A stretch of DNA of 64,000 nucleotides from Vibrio atlanticus (GCF_024347315.1 NZ_AP025460.1:62001-126000); one strand, 5' to 3'; positions 38,080-48,089 are shown, counted from the first letter of the stretch. Numbers and translations: made by a program. The notes: generated by a model from the sequence alone, not told the origin.

Positions 38080-38610
38080 CTAGCTTTTGATAACTAAGTA
38101 ACGCTCAACGAATTGAAGCCGCTTATCGACCGACATAAACGGCACTTCAACCACCTCGTAACCAAGCTCTTGGTAGACTGTTACTAAAGCGCGGTGAATC
38201 TCTAATGCCTCTTCAAACGGGTAAGGCCTCACATCATCCTGTACGTAAATCGATGCCTCAGGGCGACAGAACAGCACTTGGGGGTGATAACCTTGGCTCG
38301 CTTCTCGGTAGGTTGTGTTTATCTCTAGTTTCGCCTGAGCCAAATAGCCACAAATGTCTGGAATGGCGCGATCAAGAAAAGCAATTTGGTGCTGCTTCGC
38401 TTGCTCTTTCTGCTCATTCATCACTCCTAAACATAGCTGAGAAAATCCAGGAAGGTTTAACCAAGGTAAGATACCGTTCTCAAGTTGGCTCTGTTGTTCT
38501 ATCAATTGGCGAGAGGATTCTGCAAATATTGGGTAACCCGCGTTACCCAAGGCATTGAGCAGTGTTGTCTTCCCGGCTCCGGGGCCGCCAGTAATAATGA
38601 TTGGCTTCAT
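38080..38610 (-). CDS. P-loop ATPase/kinase-like protein (AAA_28 type)
   Basis: A 176-residue protein with Walker A GGPGAGKTT at residues 8-16, a following LLNALGNAGYPIFAESSRQLIEQQ and a likely Walker B in IAFLDRAIPDICGYL. A late arginine-containing stretch (DDVRPYPFEEALEIHRALVTVYQELGY) fits the predicted nucleotide-kinase-like AAA_28 group. Substrate unknown. It lies 20 bp after the DUF2959 gene on the same strand, forming a two-gene unit convergent with typA. Confidence 0.82.
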   Translation of the reverse strand: MKPIIITGGPGAGKTTLLNALGNAGYPIFAESSRQLIEQQSQLENGILPWLNLPGFSQLCLGVMNEQKEQAKQHQIAFLDRAIPDICGYLAQAKLEINTTYREASQGYHPQVLFCRPEASIYVQDDVRPYPFEEALEIHRALVTVYQELGYEVVEVPFMSVDKRLQFVERYLVIKS

Positions 38611-38630
38611 CGTGTTCTGTCTCTGAAGCG

Positions 38631-39272
38631 TTATTTTTGGTTGAGTTGTGCTAAGAACTTATCCGACTCAGCTATCGCAGCATTCATCTGTGTTATCGCG
38701 TAGGCGATGTCTTTTTCTAAGCTCATAAACTCTCCCTGCAATGAACCAACGGCACTCGCATTGAGGTTGTGTTTGAGATAAAGCGTGTTGTCGCGAAGAG
38801 TGTTGAGTACCGGATCCATTTTCTTCTCAGCCCGTTTCATCGCTGAAAGCATGGTCTGGTAAGATGATTTGGTTTCACGCAGCTTTTTCTCACTTGAACG
38901 ACGCAGTGAATCGCTGGTGTAAAGGTCCAACTCTCCCTGCCACTCTGCAAATAGCGCATCCGACACATCTTCAATCGCAGCAATGCGGTCACTGACATTT
39001 TGTGCGGCTTTCTCGCTGTCTTGGTATTTATCATTGATCTTGTTGTACATGTCTTCAAGGTCGCCACCACTGAAGTTAGTCAGGCTACTCAAGGCTTCAA
39101 GTGCGCTGGTAAACTCTTCCTGAGCATCCTGCTGTGACTCTTTCGCATCCTCCACTCTATCGACCATAATGTCACGCTTGTGGTAACCCACTTGCTCCAT
39201 TGCGGAGTAATAAGCTGATTGGCATCCAGTAAGAGTAAAAATAGAGAGGACTATAACTATTAAATAAGGCAT
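38631..39272 (-). CDS. DUF2959 lipoprotein
   Basis: A 213-residue protein with an N-terminal lipoprotein signal (MPYLIVIVLSIFTLTGC, lipobox LTGC with C17) and then an all-helical coiled-coil body (VEDAKESQQDAQEEFTSALEALSSL ... MSLEKDIAYAITQMNAAI). The DUF2959 family is found in vibrios and related marine bacteria; function unknown. It is expected at the outer membrane or periplasmic face. Start divergent from yihY with only 42 bp between them, and in one unit with the ATPase gene. Confidence 0.83.
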   Translation of the reverse strand: MPYLIVIVLSIFTLTGCQSAYYSAMEQVGYHKRDIMVDRVEDAKESQQDAQEEFTSALEALSSLTNFSGGDLEDMYNKINDKYQDSEKAAQNVSDRIAAIEDVSDALFAEWQGELDLYTSDSLRRSSEKKLRETKSSYQTMLSAMKRAEKKMDPVLNTLRDNTLYLKHNLNASAVGSLQGEFMSLEKDIAYAITQMNAAIAESDKFLAQLNQK

Positions 39273-39314
39273 CCTAGTTTCCTATAGTTAAATGACGGAA
39301 TATTAATTAGGACT

Positions 39315-40256
39315 ATGAACGAGTTACCAGGGAGTTACAAGTTGAAGATAAAAAAGGCAGCTACAGGAAGCATCCAGTTTTCCCGCTATCTTCTTACGCG
39401 GATGACGCACGATAGAGTTAATGTGAATGCAGGGTACTTGGCGTACATTACTTTGCTCTCGATCGTACCGATGTTGACGGTTTTACTCTCTATTTTGTCG
39501 TCATTTTCAGTTTTTGCTGATGTTGGTTTAGTGATTCAAAACTTCGTTATTACCAACTTTGTTCCCGCTTCCGGGGATGCGGTGCATGGTGCTTTACTGG
39601 AGTTTGTTGCCAATACCGGCAAGATGACGGCGGTGGGTAGTGTGTTCTTATTCATTGCCGCTCTGATGCTGATCTCCAATATTGATAAAAACCTAAACTA
39701 CATCTGGCGAGTAACGGAAAAGCGACGTGCTGTGTTGTCTTTTTCGATGTATTGGATGGTGCTAACTCTTGGGCCTATTTTGATCGGAGCGAGCATTGCT
39801 GCAACCTCGTATGTGACATCATTAAACTTGTTACAAAACGAAGTCGTGTCGAGTGCTTTTAATACCGTGATTCGCAAGCTCCCTTTGATTACCTCATTCT
39901 TTGCGTTTTTCGGTCTGTATCTGTTGGTTCCCAACAAAAAGATACACTTTTCTCATGCGGCAGCTGGGTCTCTAGTGGCGGCTCTGTTGTTCGAACTCAG
40001 CAAGAAAGGCTTTGCAGCTTACATTACTCAGTTTCCGTCTTACCAGTTGATTTATGGCGCATTAGCGGCGATTCCCATTCTTTTTGTTTGGGTCTATTTG
40101 TGCTGGTTGATTGTGTTAGTGGGTGCTGAAGTGACGGCCGCGTTGGGCGAGCAGGAACAGTGGAGTGACTCACAAGAAATGGTACACTCGTCGGATAAAG
40201 ACAAAATTACAGAGCAAGGAAACAACAGTGATAGCACTGATCCAGAGAGTAAGTGA
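39315..40256 (+). CDS. YihY/BrkB-family inner-membrane protein
   Basis: A 313-residue membrane protein with about six helices. Family marks are [51 protein letters not shown], the P-N loop [35 protein letters not shown], and [24 protein letters not shown]. YihY proteins are of unknown transport function, despite the old RNase BN name. A polar tail of about 50 residues follows. Its 3' end overlaps the dtd start by 29 bases, as in many gammaproteobacteria where yihY precedes dtd. Confidence 0.9.
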   Translation: MNELPGSYKLKIKKAATGSIQFSRYLLTRMTHDRVNVNAGYLAYITLLSIVPMLTVLLSILSSFSVFADVGLVIQNFVITNFVPASGDAVHGALLEFVANTGKMTAVGSVFLFIAALMLISNIDKNLNYIWRVTEKRRAVLSFSMYWMVLTLGPILIGASIAATSYVTSLNLLQNEVVSSAFNTVIRKLPLITSFFAFFGLYLLVPNKKIHFSHAAAGSLVAALLFELSKKGFAAYITQFPSYQLIYGALAAIPILFVWVYLCWLIVLVGAEVTAALGEQEQWSDSQEMVHSSDKDKITEQGNNSDSTDPESK

Positions 40257-40662
40257 AGCTGCCGTCCGTGTTGATGGCGAAGTCGTGGGTGAGATTGAGC
40301 AAGGCTTATTAGTTCTGTTAGGTGTAGAAAAAGGTGATGATGAAGCCAAAGCCAAACGTTTGATGGAACGAGTGACTACTTATCGTGTCTTTGGAGATGA
40401 AGACGATAAAATGAATCTCAATGTAAAGCAGGTAGAAGGTAAGGTATTAGTGGTTTCTCAATTCACTCTGCCAGCTGACACCAAGAAAGGGACACGTGCT
40501 GGATTTTCTCGCGGTGCTCACCCAGAAGATGCAGAGCGTCTTTACAACTATTTCTCTGACCAATGTGAATCAGTGTTGCCAACGGAACGTGGCCGATTCG
40601 CAGCCGACATGAAAGTGTCTTTGGTTAATGATGGCCCAGTAACATTCTGGCTGCAGGTTTAG
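40228..40662 (+). CDS. dtd: D-aminoacyl-tRNA deacylase
   Basis: Dtd removes wrongly attached D-amino acids (and glycine) from tRNA. The 144-residue protein matches E. coli end to end, with the active-site SQFTL (residues ~78-82) and the cross-dimer GP motif in [11 protein letters not shown] at the C-terminus. The start is GTG 40228, with AAGGAA upstream; an in-frame ATG further upstream would lie inside yihY. It overlaps yihY by 29 bases and is followed after 16 bp by the GNAT-thioesterase gene. Confidence 0.96.
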   Translation: MIALIQRVSEAAVRVDGEVVGEIEQGLLVLLGVEKGDDEAKAKRLMERVTTYRVFGDEDDKMNLNVKQVEGKVLVVSQFTLPADTKKGTRAGFSRGAHPEDAERLYNYFSDQCESVLPTERGRFAADMKVSLVNDGPVTFWLQV

Positions 40663-40678
40663 GCTTAAAGGAATAAGC

Positions 40679-41614
40679 ATGTTTAAACTCATAACCCCGA
40701 CCACCGAAAATCAACTGAACAAGTATTACCATTTTCGCTGGCAAATGCTCCGCGAACCTTGGCGAATGCCGGTCGGTTCAGAGCGCGATGAATATGACCC
40801 AATGAGTCACCATCGCATGATTGTTGATGGTCGAGGTCGCCCGATGGCGATTGGTCGTCTCTATATCACCCCAGATCTAGAGGGGCAGATTCGCTATATG
40901 GCGGTGAAGAACTCTCGCCAAAGCAAAGGCATGGGCTCACTTATCTTGGTTGCGCTAGAGTCACTGGCACGCCAAGAAGGAGCGAAGCGTTTGGTGTGTA
41001 ATGCACGTGAAGATGCGATCTCATTCTATGAGAAGAATGAGTTTGAGCGTCGTGGTGAGATTAACGACCAACGTGGGCCTGTGCGTCACCAACAGATGGT
41101 AAAACCTCTTGATCCAATGGCTGATGTACTGCGCAAACCAGAATGGTGTAATGAGCTTCAACAGCGCTGGGAGCATCAGATCCCGATCAGTGACAAGATG
41201 GGCATCAAGATTAACCAATACACGGGTTATCAGTTCGAGTGTAGTGCTCAGTTGAATCCAAACCTTAACCCTCATAACACCATGTTTGCTGGCTCAGCCT
41301 TTACCTTGGCGACCTTAACCGGTTGGGGTATGACTTGGTTACTAATGAAGGAGCGTGGGTTGACTGGTGATATCGTACTAGCAGATAGTAATATTCGTTA
41401 TCGTCATCCAGTTGAGCAAAACCCAGTGGCATCCACGTCATTGGATGGGATCAGTGGCGATTTAGATCGCCTCGCGTCAGGCAGAAAAGCTCGTATCATC
41501 ATTCACGTGACCATTAACAGTGGCGACGTGGAGGCGGTTGAGTTTACGGGAACCTATATGCTGATCCCTGACTACAAAAAGAGATTATCAACGGACTCCA
41601 ACGTAAGCGTATAG
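40679..41614 (+). CDS. yiiD: GNAT acetyltransferase-thioesterase fusion (YiiD-like)
   Basis: A two-domain protein of 311 residues. The N-terminal half (~1-145) is a GNAT acetyltransferase (IRYMAVKNSRQSKGMGSLILVALESLARQEGAKRLVCNAREDAISFYEKNEF). The C-terminal half (~155-305) is a hot-dog thioesterase of the YiiD_C type (NPHNTMFAGSAFTLATLTGWGMTWLLM, DIVLADSNIRYRHPV). The same fusion stands beside dtd in E. coli, where it has been linked to the start of fatty acid synthesis; that role is not shown here. Confidence 0.9.
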   Translation: MFKLITPTTENQLNKYYHFRWQMLREPWRMPVGSERDEYDPMSHHRMIVDGRGRPMAIGRLYITPDLEGQIRYMAVKNSRQSKGMGSLILVALESLARQEGAKRLVCNAREDAISFYEKNEFERRGEINDQRGPVRHQQMVKPLDPMADVLRKPEWCNELQQRWEHQIPISDKMGIKINQYTGYQFECSAQLNPNLNPHNTMFAGSAFTLATLTGWGMTWLLMKERGLTGDIVLADSNIRYRHPVEQNPVASTSLDGISGDLDRLASGRKARIIIHVTINSGDVEAVEFTGTYMLIPDYKKRLSTDSNVSV

Positions 41615-41650
41615 CTGACAATGGCTAGCAGATAAAGATACAGATAGAAG

Positions 41651-41679
41651 GCGCTACTCTTGTGGAGTGGCGCTTTTTT
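41651..41679 (+). terminator. Terminator of the yihY-dtd-yiiD unit
   Basis: GCGCTACTC and GAGTGGCGC form a 9-bp stem, then six T residues. It overlaps the last codons of the convergent AsmA-like gene. Confidence 0.88.
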
Positions 41680-43624
41680 GTTGGCAGTCGTTAATCTCGG
41701 AATACTCAGCTTGGGTGAGCTTTCCTGATATTTGGTGGCATGGGTCGGATAGTGAAATAGAGAGAGTGTGTTGCTCTGCCTTTAGCAAGTCGAGCTCCCC
41801 AGAAATGTCGCCATTTAACGTTTGAATCCTTTGTTCGCCTTGCTCTGCTGCCGATGCACCAATAATGTGCGCTGGTTCGAGTGTGAAGCGTCCACGGTCA
41901 AAATTCGCATTGAGCTCTGGGATTTCAAATACGTTATCAGTCGATGTTTCAGAAAGCTTGTCATTAAAGGTCATCACACCTTGACGAACGCTACCAGTGA
42001 GTTGACCTGTTGTGGAATAGCCGAGCATTAATGAATCGCCGTATAAACCTGCAGCTTGAAGTTCAAACTCGCCATAACCGGTTGCGTCGAGCGGTAGTTC
42101 AAGTTGCTGTAATATGGGAGCTATCGGTAATCCATCGGCAGAAATATCTATGCTCCATGGCTTGCTGATTTGGTTAAAATCGAGTGTCGCATTGGCTTCA
42201 ACATAGCCATGCTTTAGTGGCATAAACAGGCGTGTCAGCGTCCATTTTCCTTGCTCGCTATTCATCTCAACCACCGGCTGTGCGCTAATAATGTTTTGGT
42301 AGCTGGCATCATTCGCGCTGGCCATCAGCTTTCCTTGCCACAGACCTAGCTTTCTATCTTGTAGAAGTTGAACTTGATCCCCCTCGATATGTAATCCTGA
42401 GACCTGCCAGTAAGGCTTTTGTGCGAGTTGGATAAGTTGGCTGCGTTCTATGTTAATTCGGCTAATTTCGACATTCTGGAGCTGCGTGAGCCAAGGTATC
42501 AAGCGAATGGCGGGTGGAGGGCTATCTTGGCTTTCCGTAATCCACTTTATGCCTTGCAGGTCGAGCTGCGCTAATTGAATGCTGCTAGGGGTTACTTCGC
42601 CATTAAGTTGAACAGTGCCTTGTAGGAATTGAGTATAGAAATCTTCAATCAGAATCTGGTTCGTATCTAAATTGAGCTTGATACTTGGCTCTATGAACAT
42701 GTCATCATCAATGGTCACTCCCTCTGCTTGCAGAGAGAAAATGGCTTTCTGTTGCTTCCACAGCTCAAAAGGCAGTTGGATATTTTCTAGTGAGGCATCA
42801 AAAGCTGCGAGGTGGCCGTCTTGCCACTCTACATCGCTACGCAGAATATCTAAGCTATTGATGTGATTGATCTGAATACCTGCCACATCCCATTCTTTGC
42901 TTAGTAGGCTCTGGGTCTGTTTCTGATTGAGTCGTAAGCCATCGACGGTCACATTCACCAACGACCAATTTTGCTGATACTGCTCTGCTTGACCAGAAAT
43001 TTTGGCACCACGCCAGTCAAACGAAGCGCCATACAGGGTGCTATCACTTGGTTTAAGATCTAGATCAATCAACAGGTTATCGAACGCTTCGCCTTGCCAA
43101 TACAGCTGTGAGGCAGAAAGTTGGGTTTTGCCATAGGGTAGTAGTGAGTTGCTGTCGTCCCATGTTGGATCTGAGATCTGAAGATCGATGCCTCGCGCGT
43201 TAAAGTCTGGGGTTGAAAAGTCGAGATTGTTGATGGCCAGCTGGTGGATCTTAATGCTTGGCTGGGTAAATAAAGAGGTGAACGTTTCTAGGTCGTCGGC
43301 TTCTAACTGTAGGCCACTGATTAAAAAGGATTCAAAGACCAGTTTGGCCTCCGTAATCGAGCTGGAGCTGAACCAAAGGTCAATCTTGTCGATATACAGC
43401 GGTGTTTGTTTTTCAGGTTGGCTTTGGGTAATGCCCATTAAGGTGATGTGATAAGGCGCCTGGTACTCAACATCTTCAATGAGCACACGTTGTTCAATCG
43501 CATGTTTGATAAAAAAGTTAGTAATATCCGTACGGTATTGGGTTTGTAGGCTTAATAGCAATGCTGCGATAGTTGCAACGGCGATAGCCAACGCAATGCC
43601 GAACACCATGAATACCTTTTTCAT
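41654..43624 (-). CDS. AsmA-like membrane-anchored protein
   Basis: A 656-residue protein with one N-terminal membrane helix (~5-26, VFMVFGIALAIAVATIAALLLSL) and a long periplasmic, beta-strand-rich body, the plan of AsmA-family proteins thought to carry lipid between membranes. The repeating strand pattern (LNLDTNQILIEDFYTQFLQGTVQLNG, ANATLDFNQISKPWSIDISADGLPI) and the C-terminal GEFELQAAGLYGDSLMLGYSTTGQLTGSVRQGVM fit the AsmA C-terminal region. The assignment to a named subfamily is unsure. The IS element now lies directly upstream of this gene, between it and pckA. Confidence 0.75.
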   Translation of the reverse strand: MKKVFMVFGIALAIAVATIAALLLSLQTQYRTDITNFFIKHAIEQRVLIEDVEYQAPYHITLMGITQSQPEKQTPLYIDKIDLWFSSSSITEAKLVFESFLISGLQLEADDLETFTSLFTQPSIKIHQLAINNLDFSTPDFNARGIDLQISDPTWDDSNSLLPYGKTQLSASQLYWQGEAFDNLLIDLDLKPSDSTLYGASFDWRGAKISGQAEQYQQNWSLVNVTVDGLRLNQKQTQSLLSKEWDVAGIQINHINSLDILRSDVEWQDGHLAAFDASLENIQLPFELWKQQKAIFSLQAEGVTIDDDMFIEPSIKLNLDTNQILIEDFYTQFLQGTVQLNGEVTPSSIQLAQLDLQGIKWITESQDSPPPAIRLIPWLTQLQNVEISRINIERSQLIQLAQKPYWQVSGLHIEGDQVQLLQDRKLGLWQGKLMASANDASYQNIISAQPVVEMNSEQGKWTLTRLFMPLKHGYVEANATLDFNQISKPWSIDISADGLPIAPILQQLELPLDATGYGEFELQAAGLYGDSLMLGYSTTGQLTGSVRQGVMTFNDKLSETSTDNVFEIPELNANFDRGRFTLEPAHIIGASAAEQGEQRIQTLNGDISGELDLLKAEQHTLSISLSDPCHQISGKLTQAEYSEINDCQQKSATPQE

Positions 43625-43684
43625 TCCCTGAAAGCCTTAAATTTCAATCGTCTCAAAACAGAGTGGAACAAAAAGGGACAAGCA

Positions 43685-43693
43685 GCAACAAAA
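43685..43693. repeat. Left target-site duplication candidate of the IS
   Basis: GCAACAAAA immediately before the left IS end; the matching right copy at 45170-45178 is GCTACAAAA, one base different. Confidence 0.55.
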
Positions 43694-43768
43694 AAGCCCC
43701 TCAAAAGAGGTAACACTGATCATTTAAGCATTTTCCTGATCAGTTGAACGATCCTACAGATGGTTAAC

Positions 43769-43805
43769 AATACCCTTAAGCACTTTTGTTTAAGGGTATT
43801 TTTTT
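43769..43805 (+). terminator. Hairpin-terminator just before the transposase start
   Basis: AATACCCTTAA and TTAAGGGTATT pair perfectly (11 bp, ten-base loop) and are followed by a T run ending directly at the ATG. The likely ribosome site AAGGG is in the second arm, so reading from outside is both terminated and hidden from ribosomes. Confidence 0.8.
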
Positions 43806-45143
43806 ATGCTGTCACACTGGTTAATCGATGTTGACGATTTTGCTAATCCAGAATCTCTTTCTTTGTTCCAAAAAGACCTTCCGCTAGATTGGATAAACCA
43901 AGCTTTATCTGAAACGAACAAAGCGAGCATGCGCCGTAGAAAGTTACCTGCCGAACTTGTTGTATGGTTAGTCGTTGGTATTGGTCTATATCGAGATAGA
44001 CCGATTACTGATGTACTCGATAAACTCGACCTCAAATTGTCTAATTCATTGGGTGAAACAATTGCACCTAGTGCAATTCCTCAGGCAAGAAAACGCCTCA
44101 CCGCTAAGCCTTTAAAGTCATTATTCTCAATCACAGCAAAGCACTGGACACAGTCGGAAGATGCGGGTGATAAATGGAATGGTTTGAGCCTATTTTCAAT
44201 CGATGGCACACAGTTTAGAACTCACGACAATCCAAGCTTAGCTGAGCATTATCAATATGTTTACTACCGAAAAGACAGGCACACTGAATATCCAATCGTT
44301 CGAATGTGCGCACTCACATCACTACGGAGTCGACTTATTCATGATGTGGCTTTTGGGGAAAGTTCTAAAGGTGAAATCAGCTATGCAAAAGATTTAATTT
44401 CATCAGCAGTCCCGAATTCATTGACCATTTTTGACCGTTGCTACTTGAGCGCAGAACTTATGCTTAACTGGCAACAAGAGCATGGGACAAGTCACTGGAT
44501 GACGCCAATAAAGTCGAATGTGAAATATGAAACCATCGAGCAACTCGATGATGATGGGCGAGATCTGATTGTAGAGATGAAAGTCTCTCCACAAGCTAGA
44601 AAGCAAGACCCGAGCCTCCCGGAAACGTGGAAAGCTAGGCTGGCTCTATACCCCGATGATGGTGAACAACAACCCAATCATATACAAGGGCTGCTGACTT
44701 CTCTAACAGATAGAAAATACAGTTTAAAATCATTATTAGATGTGTACTTCGAAAGGTGGGAAATCGAGAATAGTTATGGCGAGATTAAGCATGACATGCT
44801 TGACGATGAAATTCTGCTCCGCAGTCAATCTGTAGAGGGTGTAGAGCAAGAGATATGGGGTATCCTTATCGCGTATAACTTAATCCGCCTGGAGATTAGC
44901 CGAATAGCAAAAGAGGCTGAAGTCTCACCACTTAGGATAAGCTTTACGATGGCACTTCGAGATATTCAAGATGAGCTAATGTGGTGTGCTATCGCCTCCC
45001 CAGGTTCGGTTCCCAAAAAGCTGCGAGCTATGAGAGAGCGAGTGAAACGTTATATTTTGCCCGAAAAACAAAAACGGCCCAAAGATAGGACCGTTCGTTT
45101 TAGTAAGACTCGCTACACTGTGCGATCTAAACACCTTAAATGA
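43806..45143 (+). CDS. IS4-family transposase
   Basis: A 445-residue DDE transposase. The first catalytic Asp lies in LFSIDGTQFRTHD, the second in LTIFDRCYLSAEL, and the glutamate in the YREK-like block YFERWEIENSYGEIKHDMLDD. The N-terminal part (RRKLPAELVVWLVVGIGLYRDRPITDVL) is the usual IS4 N-terminal domain. The frame is intact, so the element may be active. Translation likely depends on the AAGGG site held in the upstream hairpin. Confidence 0.93.
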   Translation: MLSHWLIDVDDFANPESLSLFQKDLPLDWINQALSETNKASMRRRKLPAELVVWLVVGIGLYRDRPITDVLDKLDLKLSNSLGETIAPSAIPQARKRLTAKPLKSLFSITAKHWTQSEDAGDKWNGLSLFSIDGTQFRTHDNPSLAEHYQYVYYRKDRHTEYPIVRMCALTSLRSRLIHDVAFGESSKGEISYAKDLISSAVPNSLTIFDRCYLSAELMLNWQQEHGTSHWMTPIKSNVKYETIEQLDDDGRDLIVEMKVSPQARKQDPSLPETWKARLALYPDDGEQQPNHIQGLLTSLTDRKYSLKSLLDVYFERWEIENSYGEIKHDMLDDEILLRSQSVEGVEQEIWGILIAYNLIRLEISRIAKEAEVSPLRISFTMALRDIQDELMWCAIASPGSVPKKLRAMRERVKRYILPEKQKRPKDRTVRFSKTRYTVRSKHLK

Positions 45144-45232
45144 TAGGTGTTGCCTCAAAAGAGGGGCTTGCTACAAAAATATCACTTTAAATTGGACGTT
45201 CGCTTTTGGCTAAGCCCGAGCAGATGGTTGTG

Positions 45233-46858
45233 TTAGTCCAGTTGAGGGCCTGCCGCAACCAGTGACTTACCTTCAGCGTTGTCTGTGTACTTATCAAAGT
45301 TGTTGATGAAGCGCTCTGCTAGATCTTTCGCTTTGCTTTCCCATTGCAGAGGGTCAGTGTATGTATCGCGTGGGTCAAGAATCGCTGGGTCAACATCGTG
45401 CAACGCTAGTGGTACTTCTAGGTTAAACATAGGGATAACCTTAGTCTCAGCTTGGTCGATTGAGCCATCTAGGATAGCGTCGATGATGCCACGAGTATCT
45501 TGGATTGAGATACGTTTGCCAGTGCCATTCCAACCGGTGTTCACTAGGTAAGCTTCAGCGCCAGCCGCTTCCATACGCTTCACAAGTACTTCAGCGTACT
45601 GAGTTGGGTGAAGAGTTAGGAATGCCGCACCGAATGCCGCAGAGAACGTTGGTGTTGGTTCAGTAATACCACGCTCAGTGCCCGCTAGTTTCGCAGTGAA
45701 GCCAGATAGGAAGTGGTACTTCGTTTGTTCTGGAGTCAGTTTAGAAACAGGTGGTAACACACCAAATGCATCCGCAGTCAGGAAGATAACCTTTTGAGCG
45801 TGACCGGCTTTTGATACTGGCTTAACGATGTTGTCGATATGGTGAATCGGGTAAGAAACACGAGTGTTCTCGGTTTTTGAGCCGTCATCAAAATCGATAG
45901 AACCATCGCCACGAACCGTTACGTTTTCTAGTAGCGCATCGCGACGGATTGCATTGTAGATTTCAGGTTCTGCTTCTTTAGATAGGCGAATGGTCTTGGC
46001 GTAACAACCACCTTCGAAATTGAAGATACCATCGTCATCCCAACCGTGCTCATCATCACCGATTAGCTCACGTTTAGGGTCGGTTGAAAGGGTTGTTTTA
46101 CCTGTGCCTGATAGACCGAAGAAAATCGCCACATCGCCTTCTTCACCGACGTTAGCACTACAGTGCATTGAAGCAATGCCTTGCAGAGGAAGTAGGTAGT
46201 TCATCATTGCGAACATGCCTTTCTTCATCTCACCGCCGTACCAAGTACCACCGATGATTTGAACGCGTTCTGTTAGGTTGAAAGCAACGAAGTTTTCAGA
46301 GTTGAGACCCTGCTTTTCCCAGTTAGGGTTAGTTGTTTTAGCACCGTTCATTACCACGAAATCAGGTTCGAACGTTGCTAGCTCTTCGTCTGTTGGACGA
46401 ATGAACATGTTCTTAACGAAGTGCGCTTGCCATGCTACTTCAGTGATAATACGTACACTTAAGCGCGTATCAGGGTTAGCACCACAGTAGCCGTCAATGA
46501 CAAACAGGCGCTTGCCAGATAGCTGAGTTGTCACAAGCTCTTTAAGCTCACTCCATACTTCAGTTGTAATCGGTTTGTTGTCATTTTTGCCTTGATCTGA
46601 CCACCACATGGTATCGCGCGTGGTGTCATCTTTAACAATGTACTTATCTTTTGGTGAGCGGCCAGTAAAGATACCAGTGTCAACCGCAACAGAGCCTAGT
46701 TCCGTTACTACGCCTTTTTCGTAGCCTTCCAAACCTGGCAGTGTCTCTTCAACGAATAACTGCTCGTAGCTAGGATTACGAAGAACTTCAGTAACGCCAG
46801 TCAGTCCGTGCTTAGTTAGATCAATTTGTGCAGCCTTAGTATGTTCCATAACGGTCAT
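45233..46858 (-). CDS. pckA: Phosphoenolpyruvate carboxykinase (ATP)
   Basis: PckA makes phosphoenolpyruvate from oxaloacetate with ATP, the entry step of gluconeogenesis. The 541-residue protein has [11 protein letters not shown] near the N-terminus, the kinase-1a loop [16 protein letters not shown], the metal/oxaloacetate region [25 protein letters not shown] and a late [17 protein letters not shown] block. No strong terminator is seen between its stop and the IS, so transcripts may run into the element in antisense to the transposase. Confidence 0.97.
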   Translation of the reverse strand: MTVMEHTKAAQIDLTKHGLTGVTEVLRNPSYEQLFVEETLPGLEGYEKGVVTELGSVAVDTGIFTGRSPKDKYIVKDDTTRDTMWWSDQGKNDNKPITTEVWSELKELVTTQLSGKRLFVIDGYCGANPDTRLSVRIITEVAWQAHFVKNMFIRPTDEELATFEPDFVVMNGAKTTNPNWEKQGLNSENFVAFNLTERVQIIGGTWYGGEMKKGMFAMMNYLLPLQGIASMHCSANVGEEGDVAIFFGLSGTGKTTLSTDPKRELIGDDEHGWDDDGIFNFEGGCYAKTIRLSKEAEPEIYNAIRRDALLENVTVRGDGSIDFDDGSKTENTRVSYPIHHIDNIVKPVSKAGHAQKVIFLTADAFGVLPPVSKLTPEQTKYHFLSGFTAKLAGTERGITEPTPTFSAAFGAAFLTLHPTQYAEVLVKRMEAAGAEAYLVNTGWNGTGKRISIQDTRGIIDAILDGSIDQAETKVIPMFNLEVPLALHDVDPAILDPRDTYTDPLQWESKAKDLAERFINNFDKYTDNAEGKSLVAAGPQLD

Positions 46859-47195
46859 AGGTGCTCCTTGTAGGATATTTTGTAGGGATTTTGTATTAAT
46901 TTTTTATTGTTATCTGCTCACCATGCTAGCAACGAGGCTCGGGGGAAACAGGGATATAGCTCAAAAAATATCCATATTAACCATGGGGTTTTAAGCGCCT
47001 CATCACATATTGGCCTGACTAGTCTATCCTGTACGCAAACCTTTGCGCTAGAGGAGAGAACATTATTAATTGATTAAAATTAAGAGGTGATTTTATTACG
47101 AGATGTTACGGAGTTTGCGCTATTTTGATCACAAAAAAGGCCAGCGTTGCGCTGACCTTTTTGGGGTAAATTACGTGTTTTTGGTACGCCGTAAA
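46859..47195. other. pckA upstream gap
   Basis: Holds the pckA leader and the hslO terminator (47133-47162). A CRP half-site (TCACA at ~47005) lies near the expected pckA promoter, but its partner half is missing. I see no gene here. Confidence 0.5.
47133..47162 (-). terminator. hslO terminator
   Basis: AAAAAGGCCAGCG pairs with CGCTGACCTTTTT (one mismatch), with T residues on the minus-strand side. Confidence 0.82.
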
Positions 47196-48089
47196 TTAAT
47201 GAACCGTATTGCTGCCTTTATCTGCCGCTTCTGCATACAGAGCATCAACATCATTCTTGTCGAACGAGTAGTTTGTGCCACAGTAATCGCAGTGAAGAGC
47301 AACGCTGCCTTCAGTGCTAAGAATGTCGTAGATCTCTTCTTGAGCGACAGTAATGATAGCGGCACCGCTTCGGTCACGTGAACAACCACAGAAGAATTCA
47401 ACCGGTTGTGGTGTGAACAGTTGTACTTTCTCTTGGTTGTACAAACGGTAAAGCAGTTCGTTTGCTTCTAGAGTGAATAGCTCTTCATTTTTAACTGTGT
47501 CAGTTAGCTGCTCTAGGTGCTCGAAGTCGTCTGGCGTACCTGTGCCGTCTGGCATCACTTGTAGCAACATACCAGCAGCGTGTGCTTTACCTTCATGCTC
47601 GCCCGTGCGCAACCATAGACGTGTCTTTAGCTGTTCAGAGTTTGCGAAGTAACCTTCAAGGACTTCAGCTAAAGTGTCACCTTCAAGACCAACGATACCT
47701 TGGTAACGCTCACCTTTCTTAGGATCGATAGTGATCACTAGGTGACCTTTACCTATTAGATCGTGCAGGCCAGCGTCGTCGGCAATGTCACCATCAAAGC
47801 GAGCAACGCCACGGATCTTCTGATCGTTATCGCCATTGATAACAGCGAGAGATACAGGGCCATCACCTTGCAGTTGCATGGTGATAGAGCCTTCAAACTT
47901 TAGAGTCGCTGTTAGTAGCGTCGTTGAAACCAGTAGCTCACCCAACAGCTTTTGTACTGGCGCTGGGTATTCCTTGCTAGAAATAATCTGTTGGTATGCT
48001 TCGTCCATCTGTACCAATTCACCACGAACTGATAGGTCTTCAAATAGGTAGCGATTTAAAACATTACTTGTAGACATTGGGTTGGCCAT
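47196..48089 (-). CDS. hslO: Redox-regulated chaperone Hsp33
   Basis: Hsp33 is turned on by oxidation and holds unfolding proteins. The substrate-binding N-terminal domain includes [41 protein letters not shown] and [21 protein letters not shown]. The C-terminal zinc switch has the two cysteine pairs CGC and CDYCG 30-odd residues apart, the four zinc ligands that form disulfides on oxidation. ATG 48089 has AGAAGGAAT at suitable spacing; a second ATG lies four codons on. Paired with hslR upstream, as in E. coli. Confidence 0.96.
   Translation of the reverse strand: MANPMSTSNVLNRYLFEDLSVRGELVQMDEAYQQIISSKEYPAPVQKLLGELLVSTTLLTATLKFEGSITMQLQGDGPVSLAVINGDNDQKIRGVARFDGDIADDAGLHDLIGKGHLVITIDPKKGERYQGIVGLEGDTLAEVLEGYFANSEQLKTRLWLRTGEHEGKAHAAGMLLQVMPDGTGTPDDFEHLEQLTDTVKNEELFTLEANELLYRLYNQEKVQLFTPQPVEFFCGCSRDRSGAAIITVAQEEIYDILSTEGSVALHCDYCGTNYSFDKNDVDALYAEAADKGSNTVH

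Larger units (their letters stand above)
43694..45169 (+). mobile_element. IS4-family insertion sequence
   Basis: Terminal inverted repeats of about 35 bp flank a single transposase gene: AAGCCCCTC-N4-GAGG at the left (43694 on) and the mirror at the right (ending 45169). They then share AACAC and ATCATTTAAG, differing only at a few inner positions. The element is about 1.48 kb and lies between pckA and the AsmA-like gene. A 9-bp direct repeat with one mismatch flanks it, so the insertion may be old or the exact ends may be a base or two off. No second copy occurs in the window. Confidence 0.9.
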
